Made by a program: the position numbers and the translations under genes. Shown here piece by piece: positions 13,886 to 23,392 of a stretch of DNA of 62,324 bases; the first letter of the stretch is position 1, and each line of letters begins with the position of its first letter. Source of the DNA: a virus; IMG/VR virus record IMGVR_UViG_3300042691_031434, positions 1 through 62,324 of that record; one strand, given 5' to 3'. The notes under the pieces are model-generated. The model was not told where the DNA came from, ran no database searches, and was given only the letters and a program-made list of their open reading frames with translations.

Positions 13886-16107
13886 AACTACTGGAAGGCC
13901 AAAAAATTGTTGCGGGAAGGCTTGTTGAAACCATATGGAATGTGGGATGTAAAACTCCGCCTATTCCAGAGGATTTAACAACCGTGCCCGGATATGGCGA
14001 TCCAAAGGCAAAGTTTAAACGAACCCCTATTCCGGAGTATATGGCTATAGAAAAAAGCCAGATGGGGGAGGATGGATCTATTCGTTACACACCGCTTCAG
14101 CAGCAGTTCATCAGGGAAGAAGTGATGAAGATATTCCACTCGGGCCAGTGGGTATACATCCGGGGCGTACTTACATGGATAAATCCCTGGATGTACCTTG
14201 GCCTAAACTATTGGAGACCTGCACTTGAAACGGCCGATGGCTTTCTTGAGTATCGGGACAGGCAGAGAAAAATCCTTCAGTTCTGCTGGCACGTCTACCA
14301 GAACGAAAAGGAACTTGGGGTGATATACCTAAAGGGACGTCAGGAAGGACTATCAACCTGGGGCCACCTGATAATGTTCTGGCTTGCCATCCGGGCCGAA
14401 AAACAAAACATAGGACTTTCGTCTTCTGACCAGAAGCTGGCCGACGAGAACTTTGACGAACTTGTTTCTAAGCCCGTGTCTGCGCTTCCTATTTGGCTCA
14501 TCCCGGTGCATAGGATGAATAAAAACGAGCTATTACTTGTTGAGCCACCGGAGAGACAGTCAAAGACCAAAAAGACATCCAGCGTCTCCAAAGCATTGGG
14601 CGGAAGTATGAGGCTCCGGGCTTTGACAAAAAGAGGGTGGGACGGTAAACGTTTGAACGGGCTATTCGCCGATGAGGGCGGTAAGTGGGTGCAGGTTCAA
14701 ATCACCAAGTGGTGGTCAAAGCAGGTGCGAGCCCTGATGGTGAACGGAAAGAAGAGGGGATTCGCGTTCTTTCCGACAACAACGGAAGAAGGTGATCAGG
14801 GAGGTGCCGAGTTTGAACGTTTTTACGAACAGGCCAATATCGAAACCCGGCAGGGTGGTAAATACCCTACAACTACTAATAAACTTGTGAGCCTCTTCCT
14901 CCCTGCGTACATGGGGCTTCCCGGGTGGACAGATGCATACGGTAATGATATTGTTGAATACCCGGATGAAGAGCAGTGGGAATGGATGCGCAAGCATGGC
15001 CACGACGAAAGGATCGGATCTAAGGAGAAACTCCTTAGGGATAGGCAGCAATACATTGAGGCCGGCCTGGACGACCTGTACGCAGAGGAAATGCGTCAGA
15101 ACCCATTCACACCATCAGATGCATTCAACAGTCTCAACGAACACTGTCCATTTGACCTCACCATTCTACAAGCGCTGAAGCGAACGGCAGATATCAAAGA
15201 GGTCCAGGACCGCGTGCGTACGGGATACTTCTATTGGATGGATGCCAAAGAAAGAACCGTGGTTGGATGGAAAGAAGACTCCAAAGGAAGTGTTCAAAGA
15301 ACCTGGGAGCCGCCAATGTCGCTTATTAATCGCGTTGCCATGAGAAGGGGTGTCAAAACTCCAATGAATGGCAAGCTCGGCTGTCTGGGAGTTGACCCCT
15401 ATCTCAAAGCCAGCACCAAGGGCAAGGGCTCTAAAATGGCCATCACCGGCAAGTTGTATTACAACAAAGGATATGAGGCAGAAAATAGAAAGGCAAGGCT
15501 CTCCACCGGGAATGACCTGCCAGGATACTTCCCGACGCCGGCCATATTCCTGTCCTTTACGAACCGATCTTCTGATCCAAATATTGACATGGAGCAGTTG
15601 ATCATGGCTGCCGTGTATTACTCTATGCCGATTGTGATTGAGAATAACGCCAGCATAAGTGTGGAAAACTATTTCAGCAGCCGTGGGTATGGTGGGTTTC
15701 TGCTTCGGGAGGCGGAGATATTAAATGAAACATCTCCCACGCAGGTGCAATGGGAGGTGACAGGTATTCACACCGGATCCGAGGGCCAGGGAAGTGACGT
15801 GGTTCGAAAGGGCGCCACTTATTTTAATGACTTCCTGCGCGGGGACGCAATCTACCTGGGCGAACACACATACGACATAATTGAAGAAGCAATTAGGTAT
15901 CCATTCGTGGCCAGCATAAACGACAACATGATGTTTGACATCACCAACAGGACCAAGAGCGATGCCACGATGAGTATAATTATGGCTCATTTTTACGAAT
16001 ATAATTTGAACGAATACAGCAACCCTTTTGTAATTGGAGTCCACGAAAGCAGGCCAACTAACAGGCTTTTCCCAAAAGGAACTTTTTTACGAAGAGTTCG
16101 TTCCTAA
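13882..16107 (+). CDS. terL: Large terminase subunit
   Basis: A 741-residue packaging motor. The ATPase half has a Walker A-like KGRQEGLST at 151-159, lacking the usual Lys before Ser/Thr but carrying Arg153, as in several phage terminases. Walker B is LNGLFADEGG with Asp264 and Glu265. The nuclease half has CLGVDPYLK with Asp505, then PIVIENNA and TNRTKSDATMS with Asp694, the expected acidic triad of the RNase H-like fold. It pumps DNA into the prohead and cuts it. It is long for the family, with an N-terminal extension of about 130 residues. Portal and capsid genes are far downstream, separated by the giant genes. Confidence 0.9.
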   Translation: MKLLEGQKIVAGRLVETIWNVGCKTPPIPEDLTTVPGYGDPKAKFKRTPIPEYMAIEKSQMGEDGSIRYTPLQQQFIREEVMKIFHSGQWVYIRGVLTWINPWMYLGLNYWRPALETADGFLEYRDRQRKILQFCWHVYQNEKELGVIYLKGRQEGLSTWGHLIMFWLAIRAEKQNIGLSSSDQKLADENFDELVSKPVSALPIWLIPVHRMNKNELLLVEPPERQSKTKKTSSVSKALGGSMRLRALTKRGWDGKRLNGLFADEGGKWVQVQITKWWSKQVRALMVNGKKRGFAFFPTTTEEGDQGGAEFERFYEQANIETRQGGKYPTTTNKLVSLFLPAYMGLPGWTDAYGNDIVEYPDEEQWEWMRKHGHDERIGSKEKLLRDRQQYIEAGLDDLYAEEMRQNPFTPSDAFNSLNEHCPFDLTILQALKRTADIKEVQDRVRTGYFYWMDAKERTVVGWKEDSKGSVQRTWEPPMSLINRVAMRRGVKTPMNGKLGCLGVDPYLKASTKGKGSKMAITGKLYYNKGYEAENRKARLSTGNDLPGYFPTPAIFLSFTNRSSDPNIDMEQLIMAAVYYSMPIVIENNASISVENYFSSRGYGGFLLREAEILNETSPTQVQWEVTGIHTGSEGQGSDVVRKGATYFNDFLRGDAIYLGEHTYDIIEEAIRYPFVASINDNMMFDITNRTKSDATMSIIMAHFYEYNLNEYSNPFVIGVHESRPTNRLFPKGTFLRRVRS

Positions 16108-16136
16108 ATTTTTTATGCGCATCCCCAAAGATTTTG

Positions 16137-16144
16137 TATTTTTG
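16137..16144 (+). promoter_or_regulatory. Bacteroidota-type -7 box
   Basis: TATTTTTG fits TAnnTTTG, 24 nt before the ATG at 16169. No clear TTTG -33 box is present. With the terminator at 16438, it makes the intervening gene an independent unit. Confidence 0.5.
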
Positions 16145-16168
16145 GGCTTCATTTAAAAATTTATCTCG

Positions 16169-16411
16169 ATGGCATTACTTCGCATGAACTCAACAGTAAA
16201 CCCCCTTACAGGAGCTTCTATTGTAGGTGGTTCTTCTCTTTTGGTTTACAACACCGACGGTATCGTTTGGGGAACTCTTGCTTCCAGGGTTGGTACAACG
16301 GCTTCCAGTACATTTGATTATGTTAATGGAAACAATAGCATTGGTAAGGCTGCTGTAAATCATAGCGTTACTAATATTACCACTGCTGCCGGGGCTTCCA
16401 CCGTAAGCTAA
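16169..16411 (+). CDS. Small probable virion protein in its own transcription unit
   Basis: An 80-residue protein rich in Ser, Thr, Ala, Gly and Val with no charged clusters (MNSTVNPLTGASIVGGSSLL), a composition typical of beta-structured virion components such as capsid decoration proteins. It has its own promoter-like box upstream and a strong terminator downstream, so it is likely to be expressed separately and perhaps at high level. No family is recognised. Confidence 0.55.
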   Translation: MALLRMNSTVNPLTGASIVGGSSLLVYNTDGIVWGTLASRVGTTASSTFDYVNGNNSIGKAAVNHSVTNITTAAGASTVS

Positions 16412-16437
16412 CATTTTAATTACGTCATCGAGCGTGT

Positions 16438-16475
16438 GCCGCCTTTCACAAGAAGGCGGCTATTTCTGTTTTATT
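16438..16475 (+). terminator. Strong terminator between convergent genes
   Basis: GCCGCCTT (16438-16445) pairs with AAGGCGGC (16453-16460) around a 7-nt loop, followed by a T-rich tract. It separates the plus-strand 16169 gene from the minus-strand cassette. Confidence 0.8.
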
Positions 16476-17508
16476 TCACATCCTTAAAATATTCTTCGTA
16501 ATGCTCAACCCCCATGTAATTGGGTTTTGAGTGTTGACTTATGGCAGATAAGTTAAACCTGTTGTCGTCAAACCCGGCGGGCGTTGTCCATTCCGATCCA
16601 TGTGGAAGATGATAGCAAACATTGTATGGAAGTTTATTTTTAACCCTATCCGCCCAGAAGTTATCCCATGCCACCCTACCAAGTTTAAGAGGCACATTAA
16701 TAAGTTCAGATATGCAATAGGCACCCGGCCTGAAAGCAAATAAGTCAATGCCTTCATATTCTTTGATGTTGCTTATATCTTTAAAGCTGAGTGCCGCTTG
16801 AGTGATACAATCGACACGCTTTGCGTAGCAGGCATCAAAATTGTGAGTGTCCATATAGTTTCGGATGATAGCCACAGACTCAGGAATCAAGCAAATATCC
16901 CTGTTGATTATAATCAGGATGTCATCAGGATGGGAGAAGCACTCAACCCCCTCGCGAAGCATTTCATTTACTGTAGGCCAATCTTCTGAAGATTGTAAAA
17001 GTAATTTTACGTGAACGTCATTGGTTGCAAGAATGCTCCAGGAAAAAGCGGCCAATCCATACCGGCCCATTGTATGAGTTTCGGTTGTCTGATATTCATT
17101 AACTAACAAATAAGTTGTGGCCGCATTAAGATCGTAGTGCTGCCTTACAGGGGTGTTTCTTGCAATACAAGCAATGAGCTGTGATGTTTCGTGAGCAATC
17201 ATCTCTTTACAGAAAACGCCTATAGTACTTGGTTTTGGCGTTCCTTGCACCCATGATGGACTTCTTGTTATAAGAATATTTGGCTTTTCACATAAGTGAA
17301 ACTGAAGGCTATCATTCACTATGTAAAGAGTGTCTTCCTGGTTCATGTCCTCCTGAAGCTTTGCAAATCCATCTGTATGGCCTTTGTATATTTCAAAAGG
17401 AATGTGAAGTGTATTTAGCGCATACCGTATGTTTACTAAGATTTCTTTATTGTCAATTTTGTTTGACGCGCCATCAAGGGCCACGATGGCTTTTTTAAAG
17501 TTGTGCAT
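16471..17508 (-). CDS. Probable glycosyltransferase-like protein
   Basis: A 345-residue protein from the Met at 17508; a longer frame to 17568 would overlap the upstream gene further. The central segment DDILIIINRDICLIPESV looks like the nucleotide-sugar/metal site of a GT-A fold, with a flanking DACYAKRVDC. The later RVAWDNFWADRV and GSEWTTPAGFDDN resemble acceptor-side motifs. It is the last gene of a three-gene minus-strand cassette with two clearer glycosyltransferases. It could glycosylate virion proteins or a host surface sugar. The family call is tentative. Confidence 0.5.
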   Translation of the reverse strand: MHNFKKAIVALDGASNKIDNKEILVNIRYALNTLHIPFEIYKGHTDGFAKLQEDMNQEDTLYIVNDSLQFHLCEKPNILITRSPSWVQGTPKPSTIGVFCKEMIAHETSQLIACIARNTPVRQHYDLNAATTYLLVNEYQTTETHTMGRYGLAAFSWSILATNDVHVKLLLQSSEDWPTVNEMLREGVECFSHPDDILIIINRDICLIPESVAIIRNYMDTHNFDACYAKRVDCITQAALSFKDISNIKEYEGIDLFAFRPGAYCISELINVPLKLGRVAWDNFWADRVKNKLPYNVCYHLPHGSEWTTPAGFDDNRFNLSAISQHSKPNYMGVEHYEEYFKDVK

Positions 17509-18535
17509 GATATTCTTGAAATGCTTGAAAGTTTCTAAACGGAAGTACAAGTTTTGGATCTTGCCCATCCTGTTGGCAAAGTGTTATTTTTTTGTCCGGC
17601 CATTTGTTTTGGCATATAGACTCCGCCCTCACCGGGTCGGCATTGCAATTGTCTGGCACTTCAAACACTTTATGCTGAGGAAAGAGTTCGTACACTATCT
17701 TGGAGAATCGAGACATACAGCAGATAATAGAAGGCTGCTTTAGTTTTTTGCAAACCATGTAGATGTCTCCAAAGCGGCCAAGAATTACGTACACCGGCCA
17801 TTCCTCATCTTTTTTAGGTACAGAGTATTCCCAATAATCTATTCCCCCATCAGGGTCAATCAATCCAGAAGCCACCATCCCAGGCCACGCCCTACCTCTG
17901 TGAGTGCCGCCGTGTTCACCGCAATTGTAGGCACGGGATACAGCAGGCAGTATCTCCATTCTGCCTCCAATACTTTTACTAATAACAACATCCCAGGAAG
18001 TATCGTGAGAGTCGTCTCCGGTTGTCCATTTTTCTTCCATCTCCTCCCACCTGTCTTTCCATGTTCCCCATCCCCAGCAAGTAAAATAGTTTTGGCGCAT
18101 TACTTTGCCATGATCTTTTTCTGACAGTGGTAAACCTGGCTGTTTGTCGTGTCCCCATAAACCAATTGTGCGAACAGATCGGTCGTCTTTGTATTTCTTT
18201 GCCGCCCATTCAATGTAGAGCAGGGCGTCATCAGAAATAATAACATCGTCCTCAATCAACAAAACAAAATCCGGGCCGTCTTCCCAAGCAATCTCTAAAG
18301 CCCGTTTTATATTATAATTGCATCCTAACTTCTTTGTTGTTACGCTATGGGTGAACCCTTCTTTAGCATAGATGGCAAATATTTCATTGCTTGTGTCTCC
18401 ATTTTCATCACAGTCTATGGAGCAAAAAATGGGGTATTTGTCAGGAGAATATCCCTTTGCTCCTAAAATAGCAGCAAGAGATCGTCTTGAATATTCTGGC
18501 CTGTTGTAGGCCGAAATGGCAATGTTTATTTTCAT
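17495..18535 (-). CDS. GT-A glycosyltransferase with extra C-terminal domain
   Basis: A 346-residue protein. The N-terminal 240 residues match GT-A (family 2 or GNT-I-like) enzymes: INIAISAYNRPEYSRRSL at the start, LLIEDDVIISDDALLYIEWA with the DD-V metal motif at about 95-97, and the characteristic CWGWGTWKDRWEEM. After about residue 248 a separate segment PVYVILGRFGDIYMVCKKL begins, which resembles the start of a GT-B-type domain, so this may be a fusion. It overlaps the next cassette gene by 14 bp and follows the upstream one by a single base. Confidence 0.75.
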   Translation of the reverse strand: MKINIAISAYNRPEYSRRSLAAILGAKGYSPDKYPIFCSIDCDENGDTSNEIFAIYAKEGFTHSVTTKKLGCNYNIKRALEIAWEDGPDFVLLIEDDVIISDDALLYIEWAAKKYKDDRSVRTIGLWGHDKQPGLPLSEKDHGKVMRQNYFTCWGWGTWKDRWEEMEEKWTTGDDSHDTSWDVVISKSIGGRMEILPAVSRAYNCGEHGGTHRGRAWPGMVASGLIDPDGGIDYWEYSVPKKDEEWPVYVILGRFGDIYMVCKKLKQPSIICCMSRFSKIVYELFPQHKVFEVPDNCNADPVRAESICQNKWPDKKITLCQQDGQDPKLVLPFRNFQAFQEYHAQL

Positions 18536-18536
18536 A

Positions 18537-19631
18537 TTATTTAACCCGATATAGCCAGCAACTTTCAGTTCCTTCTATATTGTCTTCTCCTACTATTTCA
18601 TTTACGGCCTGAGTTACGCCGGGCCATGTTGGATAGTCGTGGCCAGCAAGAAAGCCGCCAGGTTTTACTTTTGGCATCCATGCAAGAATGTCTGACTTGA
18701 CACTATCGTAATCATGTGCGGCATCGATGAATACAAAGTCAAGGCTTTTATCTTCATAGGTTGATGCGGCATATAGGCTGTCCATGCGCTTAACATTAAC
18801 ATAGGGAAGTATTGGCTCAATGTTCTTTTTGAAAACATCAAACACATTTTCCTGCAATGGCTGATGTTCTATACTACCCTCCCAGGTATCGACAAGGTCA
18901 AGCGTTATTATCTTGCCAGAGTTAATAATTTCTACAGCAAGAAATGCCGCACTCCTACCCTTCCAAACGCCTACTTCAACAAAGTGTGCTTTTTGTGCAG
19001 CCGATTGTACAATTTGAGCGTACAGGTTTGGGTATGTAAACCAATCCTCACCCTCTGTTAAATGATAAAAATGTTCCATTATTTTTTGTCCATTAAGTAA
19101 TTCTGATGTGCTTTGGTATAGGCATGGATGGGTCCAACCAACTTTCAGCCCAAGCCTTTGTATATGACCATTTAAAGCGTGGTCCATTCCCTGGGCTAAA
19201 TCCATTCCGTCTAAAAGAATTTTCTCACCCGCTTCTGCGCTTATCCAGTAGCCATGAGAGCATCTTGAAAGATAGGACGGGCTGCTGTAAACCAACCTGT
19301 CTGGAGATGGCGACGACACATTCATTTCCATGCCCCAGGAAGATTCTATATTTTGACTTACGCCTCCAAAAAAAACAATATCAAGAGACTGCTCTTTGGC
19401 TTCGTGAATCATTTTGGAAAAATCAAAATCGGCCGTAAGAATGACGTCGTCCTCTACAATAAGAACATCTTCCCCTCGCTCCATAATTGAATAATGTTTG
19501 ATGTTATTGGAGGCAGGCATTGGTATATCATCGCCCTTTGACACTATTTCATAATCATATTCAGGCGGCAATTCCTTCAGTCTATCAGCATATCCAGTGT
19601 AATGACAGACGTATATTTTGTGTTTTTCCAT
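18537..19631 (-). CDS. GT25-like glycosyltransferase fused to SAM methyltransferase
   Basis: A 364-residue two-domain protein. The N-terminal half resembles family 25 glycosyltransferases, with VLIVEDDVILTADFDFSKM and YWISAEAGEKIL. The C-terminal half (about 205-364) is a class I methyltransferase: FVEVGVWKGRSAAFLAVEI is the SAM-binding Gly motif, then ITLDLVDTWEGS, FVFIDAAHDYDSVKSDI and VKPGGFLAGHDY. Such a fusion could build and cap a methylated sugar. I start at the Met at 19631, which follows a -7-like box by only 4 nt. It is the first gene of the minus-strand cassette. Confidence 0.75.
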   Translation of the reverse strand: MEKHKIYVCHYTGYADRLKELPPEYDYEIVSKGDDIPMPASNNIKHYSIMERGEDVLIVEDDVILTADFDFSKMIHEAKEQSLDIVFFGGVSQNIESSWGMEMNVSSPSPDRLVYSSPSYLSRCSHGYWISAEAGEKILLDGMDLAQGMDHALNGHIQRLGLKVGWTHPCLYQSTSELLNGQKIMEHFYHLTEGEDWFTYPNLYAQIVQSAAQKAHFVEVGVWKGRSAAFLAVEIINSGKIITLDLVDTWEGSIEHQPLQENVFDVFKKNIEPILPYVNVKRMDSLYAASTYEDKSLDFVFIDAAHDYDSVKSDILAWMPKVKPGGFLAGHDYPTWPGVTQAVNEIVGEDNIEGTESCWLYRVK

Positions 19632-19635
19632 GCCC

Positions 19636-19643
19636 CAAATGTA
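19636..19643 (-). promoter_or_regulatory. Minus-strand -7 box, possibly leaderless
   Basis: On the minus strand this reads TACATTTG, matching TAnnTTTG. It sits 4 nt before the ATG at 19631, so a transcript could begin at or near the start codon. Confidence 0.4.
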
Positions 19644-19704
19644 AAACAATTAACCAACAAAACCGCTCTGGGAGAAAAAATGCAATCATTCTTTTCTCTA
19701 AAAA

Positions 19705-20472
19705 ATGTATCTTGCACCCATTATGCTTGAGCAGCTAATCATCACCATCCTCACCTACCTGAACGCCGGGGGCTACTACAAAAGCGCCGAGGAAATCAAG
19801 AATGCTATAAATGTAGCCCAGCTTGATTTGTATAAGCGTTTGCGGGGAAATCTGGCACAATATGCGCCTGGAAGGCCATCGTCGTCCATCACCCCTCAGG
19901 AAACAAATGTCACGGCAGATGCTATTTCGGAGTTGTATTATGTGGTGGACACTCCTGTCCAGGCCGCAACCGGGTATGCTGATATTTTGAGCGGGACATT
20001 TGCTGGCACCACGTTCAGCAGAACCATTGATTTGGTTCTTTCCCTCGAAGTGTCTTACACGGATTTCCCGGCAGAATTCTATCCCGTAAACATTGTGCCG
20101 GACAATCAGTTTTTGATGATGAAGAATAATCCCGTAATTCCTCCGGTTCAAAAACGACCACTGGGAAGGATGGTGTCGTCATTGCTGTATGAGTGCAGCC
20201 CGTCTAATTTGCCGACAACTCCACCAGTGGCAATTAGTTCTTACAAGGCACGGGTTTTAACGCTTCCAAACCAGGTAGATTTTTATTTTGACAATCCTAC
20301 GCCAAGAGATGGGCCGATTCCGAACATTATTATACCACCTGGGAGCAATATTGATTGGTCGATTGATAAGCTGGACAATATGGTTTATGGAACAGTTGCT
20401 AATCTTGGCTTCAATCTTTCAAATGGTGTTCTGGTTCAATCCGGGAACGCCATGAACGACAAAATTCTGTAA
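19705..20472 (+). CDS. Tail connector/ring-type virion protein
   Basis: A 255-residue protein; the Met at 19723 (MLEQLIITILTYLN) is an alternative start. The N-terminus is a helical segment with NAGGYYKSAEEIKNAINVAQ, followed by a long beta-rich body with many Pro/Thr/Val residues. This is the build of head-tail adaptor or ring proteins of podoviruses. It is the first of three adjacent proteins with a similar size and plan (helix first, then beta), together likely forming the connector or tail rings. The specific role is inferred from context. Confidence 0.5.
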   Translation: MYLAPIMLEQLIITILTYLNAGGYYKSAEEIKNAINVAQLDLYKRLRGNLAQYAPGRPSSSITPQETNVTADAISELYYVVDTPVQAATGYADILSGTFAGTTFSRTIDLVLSLEVSYTDFPAEFYPVNIVPDNQFLMMKNNPVIPPVQKRPLGRMVSSLLYECSPSNLPTTPPVAISSYKARVLTLPNQVDFYFDNPTPRDGPIPNIIIPPGSNIDWSIDKLDNMVYGTVANLGFNLSNGVLVQSGNAMNDKIL

Positions 20473-20475
20473 GAC

Positions 20476-21108
20476 ATGGGAATTGATTACAACTACATAG
20501 CCAACCAGATAGTCCTGTTGTTTACAGCAGGAAGGCCCACCACCGAGGGTATAGACTCCCGGGAGGTGGAAGCATGGGTGAGAGAGGCTCACGCGGCTAT
20601 AGGGCGCCAGGAATACTTTGAGAACTATAAGGCAGAATCTCAAAGCACCGTAAACGGGCAGTGGCTTGTAACCATTCCACTCTTAGTTAGCCCTCCGGCG
20701 GCAAACGATCCCATCGGGTATCATAAGGCTCCGCTGATTGATAATTTCCTGCCGCTTCCTAAGAACCGGGGGATAGTTAGGGTGAGCGTTGCCGACAAAG
20801 ACTACAAACAGAAAAGGCAGCTTGCTTTTATCTCTCTTGAGAACTACGAAAACATCCGGGGCGGATCCACGATAAAATTCGCCGGGGATTATTTTTACAG
20901 CACGGAAGCAAAAACTATTTACATCTTGCCGGCCTGCAACAACGAAATTAAAATCAAAGAGATAAACGTCACCCAGGCTGTGGCAAACGAGGCCACACTA
21001 AACGATGGCCATGTGATGCTGATAGTTAGCCAGGTGATGCCTCTTATGATGCAACGATTCGGAAGAAAGGCCGACATGGATACGGACGGAAACCCTAACC
21101 AGCTATAA
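20476..21108 (+). CDS. Tail ring/adaptor-type virion protein
   Basis: A 210-residue protein. It opens with an helical segment, IANQIVLLFTAGRP, and REVEAWVREAHAAIGRQEYF, then becomes beta-rich (NGQWLVTIPLLVS, STIKFAGDYFYSTEAKTIYI). The plan matches the neighbouring proteins and phage ring or adaptor proteins. It sits three bases after the previous gene and two before the next. Confidence 0.5.
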   Translation: MGIDYNYIANQIVLLFTAGRPTTEGIDSREVEAWVREAHAAIGRQEYFENYKAESQSTVNGQWLVTIPLLVSPPAANDPIGYHKAPLIDNFLPLPKNRGIVRVSVADKDYKQKRQLAFISLENYENIRGGSTIKFAGDYFYSTEAKTIYILPACNNEIKIKEINVTQAVANEATLNDGHVMLIVSQVMPLMMQRFGRKADMDTDGNPNQL

Positions 21109-21110
21109 AA

Positions 21111-21854
21111 ATGCTTATAGACAACGTTAAAAGTATAGTTGGAACAAAAATGGAGGAGCTTAAGGCTCCGGCCAATATGCAGTTTGACTTCCTGTCCTGG
21201 GCACTTGACTTCGTCCGGGATATGCAGAAGGATGTCAAGACATTGATTCCAGATCGCGACAAGGTATTATTCATTCCGCTCGAAAAGACCGGCTACAACA
21301 TAGTTAGGCTTCCGGGCGACTATTACGACTACATAAGCGTAGGCACACAGATTGGCCACTACGTAAAAGGGCTGGCCATCAACAACAGGCTAACTGAGCA
21401 TAAGAAGCAGCCAAACATTCCGCCCATTATTGACGGAAGCACAACCGACAACATCTGGTACTGGGGCGGCTTTTATGGCGCAGGAATGAGCTGGGCTACA
21501 AATGGCGCTATTGATGCTTACGGTAATGGCGGTGACTATGGAGACGTATCAATTGATCCTGCAAAAAGGATAATGATCACCAGCCCAACGTTTCGTTTTA
21601 AAAACATCACCCTGAGGTATTACACAAACTGCATAACGCCGTCAGAAGAAACCTGTATCCACCCATGGTTTATCATGCCTCTGAAGCATTGGCTCAACTA
21701 TTGGTATTACTTTTACAAGGGCGACAGCAGGTGGCAGGTGAGTAAGTTGGAATACGAGAAGGCTTATCTTTTTGCCGTTCAAAGCAAATACCGAACTAAT
21801 ATTCCGACAATTGTTAAAACATTGGAAAGAATCAGAGGCTACAGGCACGCATAA
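21111..21854 (+). CDS. Tail ring/adaptor-type virion protein
   Basis: A 247-residue protein. The helical start MQFDFLSWALDFVRDMQKDV is followed by YNIVRLPGDYYDYISVGTQ, where the x-L-P-x-D-Y/F pattern is common in phage tail tubular and ring proteins. A Gly/Tyr/Trp-rich insert (WYWGGFYGAGMSWATNGAID) comes next, then a helical C-terminus. It is the third member of the putative connector group. Confidence 0.55.
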   Translation: MLIDNVKSIVGTKMEELKAPANMQFDFLSWALDFVRDMQKDVKTLIPDRDKVLFIPLEKTGYNIVRLPGDYYDYISVGTQIGHYVKGLAINNRLTEHKKQPNIPPIIDGSTTDNIWYWGGFYGAGMSWATNGAIDAYGNGGDYGDVSIDPAKRIMITSPTFRFKNITLRYYTNCITPSEETCIHPWFIMPLKHWLNYWYYFYKGDSRWQVSKLEYEKAYLFAVQSKYRTNIPTIVKTLERIRGYRHA

Positions 21855-21857
21855 AAC

Positions 21858-23387
21858 ATGGCAGAAACAGCAGGAACAATAGGGATTCCGAATATTAAAA
21901 ACGAGATACTTCCATATCTTGAAAACTATTCCCGTAGGCAGGAAAGGGCCGCGGCGTTGGAAGCTACCAGGCAGAGGCGTCAGCAGGAACTGCAATTTAA
22001 GAAAGAGCAGGAAGCAGGCAAGCTTAAAATACCAGACATCCCCTCTCCAAAAGAGGGTTATTTTAGTTCATATATTGCTAAAAAAAGAAAGTCTTTTGTG
22101 GACGGTCTGGTAGCCATGCAAGCGTCAGGGAAGGTGTCCCAAGGCGAATTAGAGACCGCAGCTCGAGCTGGGACTTCTCAACTTGAAACTGAAGACGTTA
22201 ACCAAGCATTTAACAGCAAACTCTTAGAAGACGAGGCAAAACAATTACAAGAGCGAGGTGTTGTTGGGGCTAATAAAGGTCTTATACAAGCATACGTTAA
22301 TCAAGGAATGAACTCAGCAGACCCTGATAAATTCTTTGCGTCTCCACATTTGGAGGGCTTTACAGCGTTTGCTACGGGCGACTACCGCAATATTAGCCCT
22401 GCCAAAATAATGGAAAACACCCTAAAAGGGAAGAAGCCAAGCTATAAAAAAATAGAAGTTGGTGACAGAACTGAGGACTTTGAGGTTTGGGATATGTTTA
22501 ATTTAGGTAGGGAAAAGGACCCTATATCCGGTGCTGACATAGTTACAGCAAAAGATGTAAACATTGGTATAGCTGAAATGTTAGTTAATGCAGACCCTAT
22601 CCGACAAAAGTTAAAGGACAATTGGATTGCAAGTAGAGCACAGGTGGTGCAAGTTGAGCCTGCATTTGTAAGTCAATATGGCAATCTACCGGATGATCAA
22701 AAGAAATTAGAGGCGCAAAAAGCGGCTACAAAAGAATTTTACGATGAGGCCGGCAGGGCGTATCAAAATACAAAATATGGCGTTGCGTATGATGAAGCCG
22801 GCAGGGCGGCCGGTGGTGGTTCAAAAAATGCATATGCAAAATACGCTACAGGGATGGAGAATAGGCGCCTTCCTAATAACTCACAGGTTTCTGTATATGG
22901 GATTGCCCAACCTAATGGAAAACCAATCCAGATTGAGCTTCCTCTAAACTATAGATATTTAAACACAACCACCAATAAGGAAGAAGATTCGGCTGGCAGT
23001 GGCGCTTCACTATCGTCTCCAGCCGTTGGATGGGCAGCTAAAAACATAAAGACAGGGAAGTATATTGACCCATCAGAGTATAAAAACACAAGGGCCTCTG
23101 AGGTTAAATTTGTGCCTGGGGTTTATGGAATCAAAAGCAATCTTCAAACAAGAACTGGCACCCCAAGTATGGTTTCTTATGGGGGGTCAAGCCTGGGCGG
23201 GCCGGGCATAGTTACAGATCAAATTTTTATTGAAGAAGGAGTTCCTGGCTGGAAAGTATTGGCATCTGATATATTTAAAGCAAAAGGCAGCTCGTATGAA
23301 GCCGCTAAAGCAAAGGCGCTGAAAGAAACAAAGAGTAAATTTTTGCAAGGCACTCCGAAAAAGAAAAAATTTAGAACGTCCAAATAA
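21858..23387 (+). CDS. Probable internal virion protein
   Basis: A 509-residue protein with a coiled, highly charged N-terminus (RRQERAAALEATRQRRQQEL), a helical middle, and a beta-rich C-terminal region. It ends in a basic tail, PKKKKFRTSK. No enzyme motif is seen. Its place between ring-type genes and the giant polyvalent gene suggests a virion component, perhaps internal or ejected. The start is four bases after the previous stop. Confidence 0.5.
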   Translation: MAETAGTIGIPNIKNEILPYLENYSRRQERAAALEATRQRRQQELQFKKEQEAGKLKIPDIPSPKEGYFSSYIAKKRKSFVDGLVAMQASGKVSQGELETAARAGTSQLETEDVNQAFNSKLLEDEAKQLQERGVVGANKGLIQAYVNQGMNSADPDKFFASPHLEGFTAFATGDYRNISPAKIMENTLKGKKPSYKKIEVGDRTEDFEVWDMFNLGREKDPISGADIVTAKDVNIGIAEMLVNADPIRQKLKDNWIASRAQVVQVEPAFVSQYGNLPDDQKKLEAQKAATKEFYDEAGRAYQNTKYGVAYDEAGRAAGGGSKNAYAKYATGMENRRLPNNSQVSVYGIAQPNGKPIQIELPLNYRYLNTTTNKEEDSAGSGASLSSPAVGWAAKNIKTGKYIDPSEYKNTRASEVKFVPGVYGIKSNLQTRTGTPSMVSYGGSSLGGPGIVTDQIFIEEGVPGWKVLASDIFKAKGSSYEAAKAKALKETKSKFLQGTPKKKKFRTSK

Positions 23388-23392
23388 AAGAC

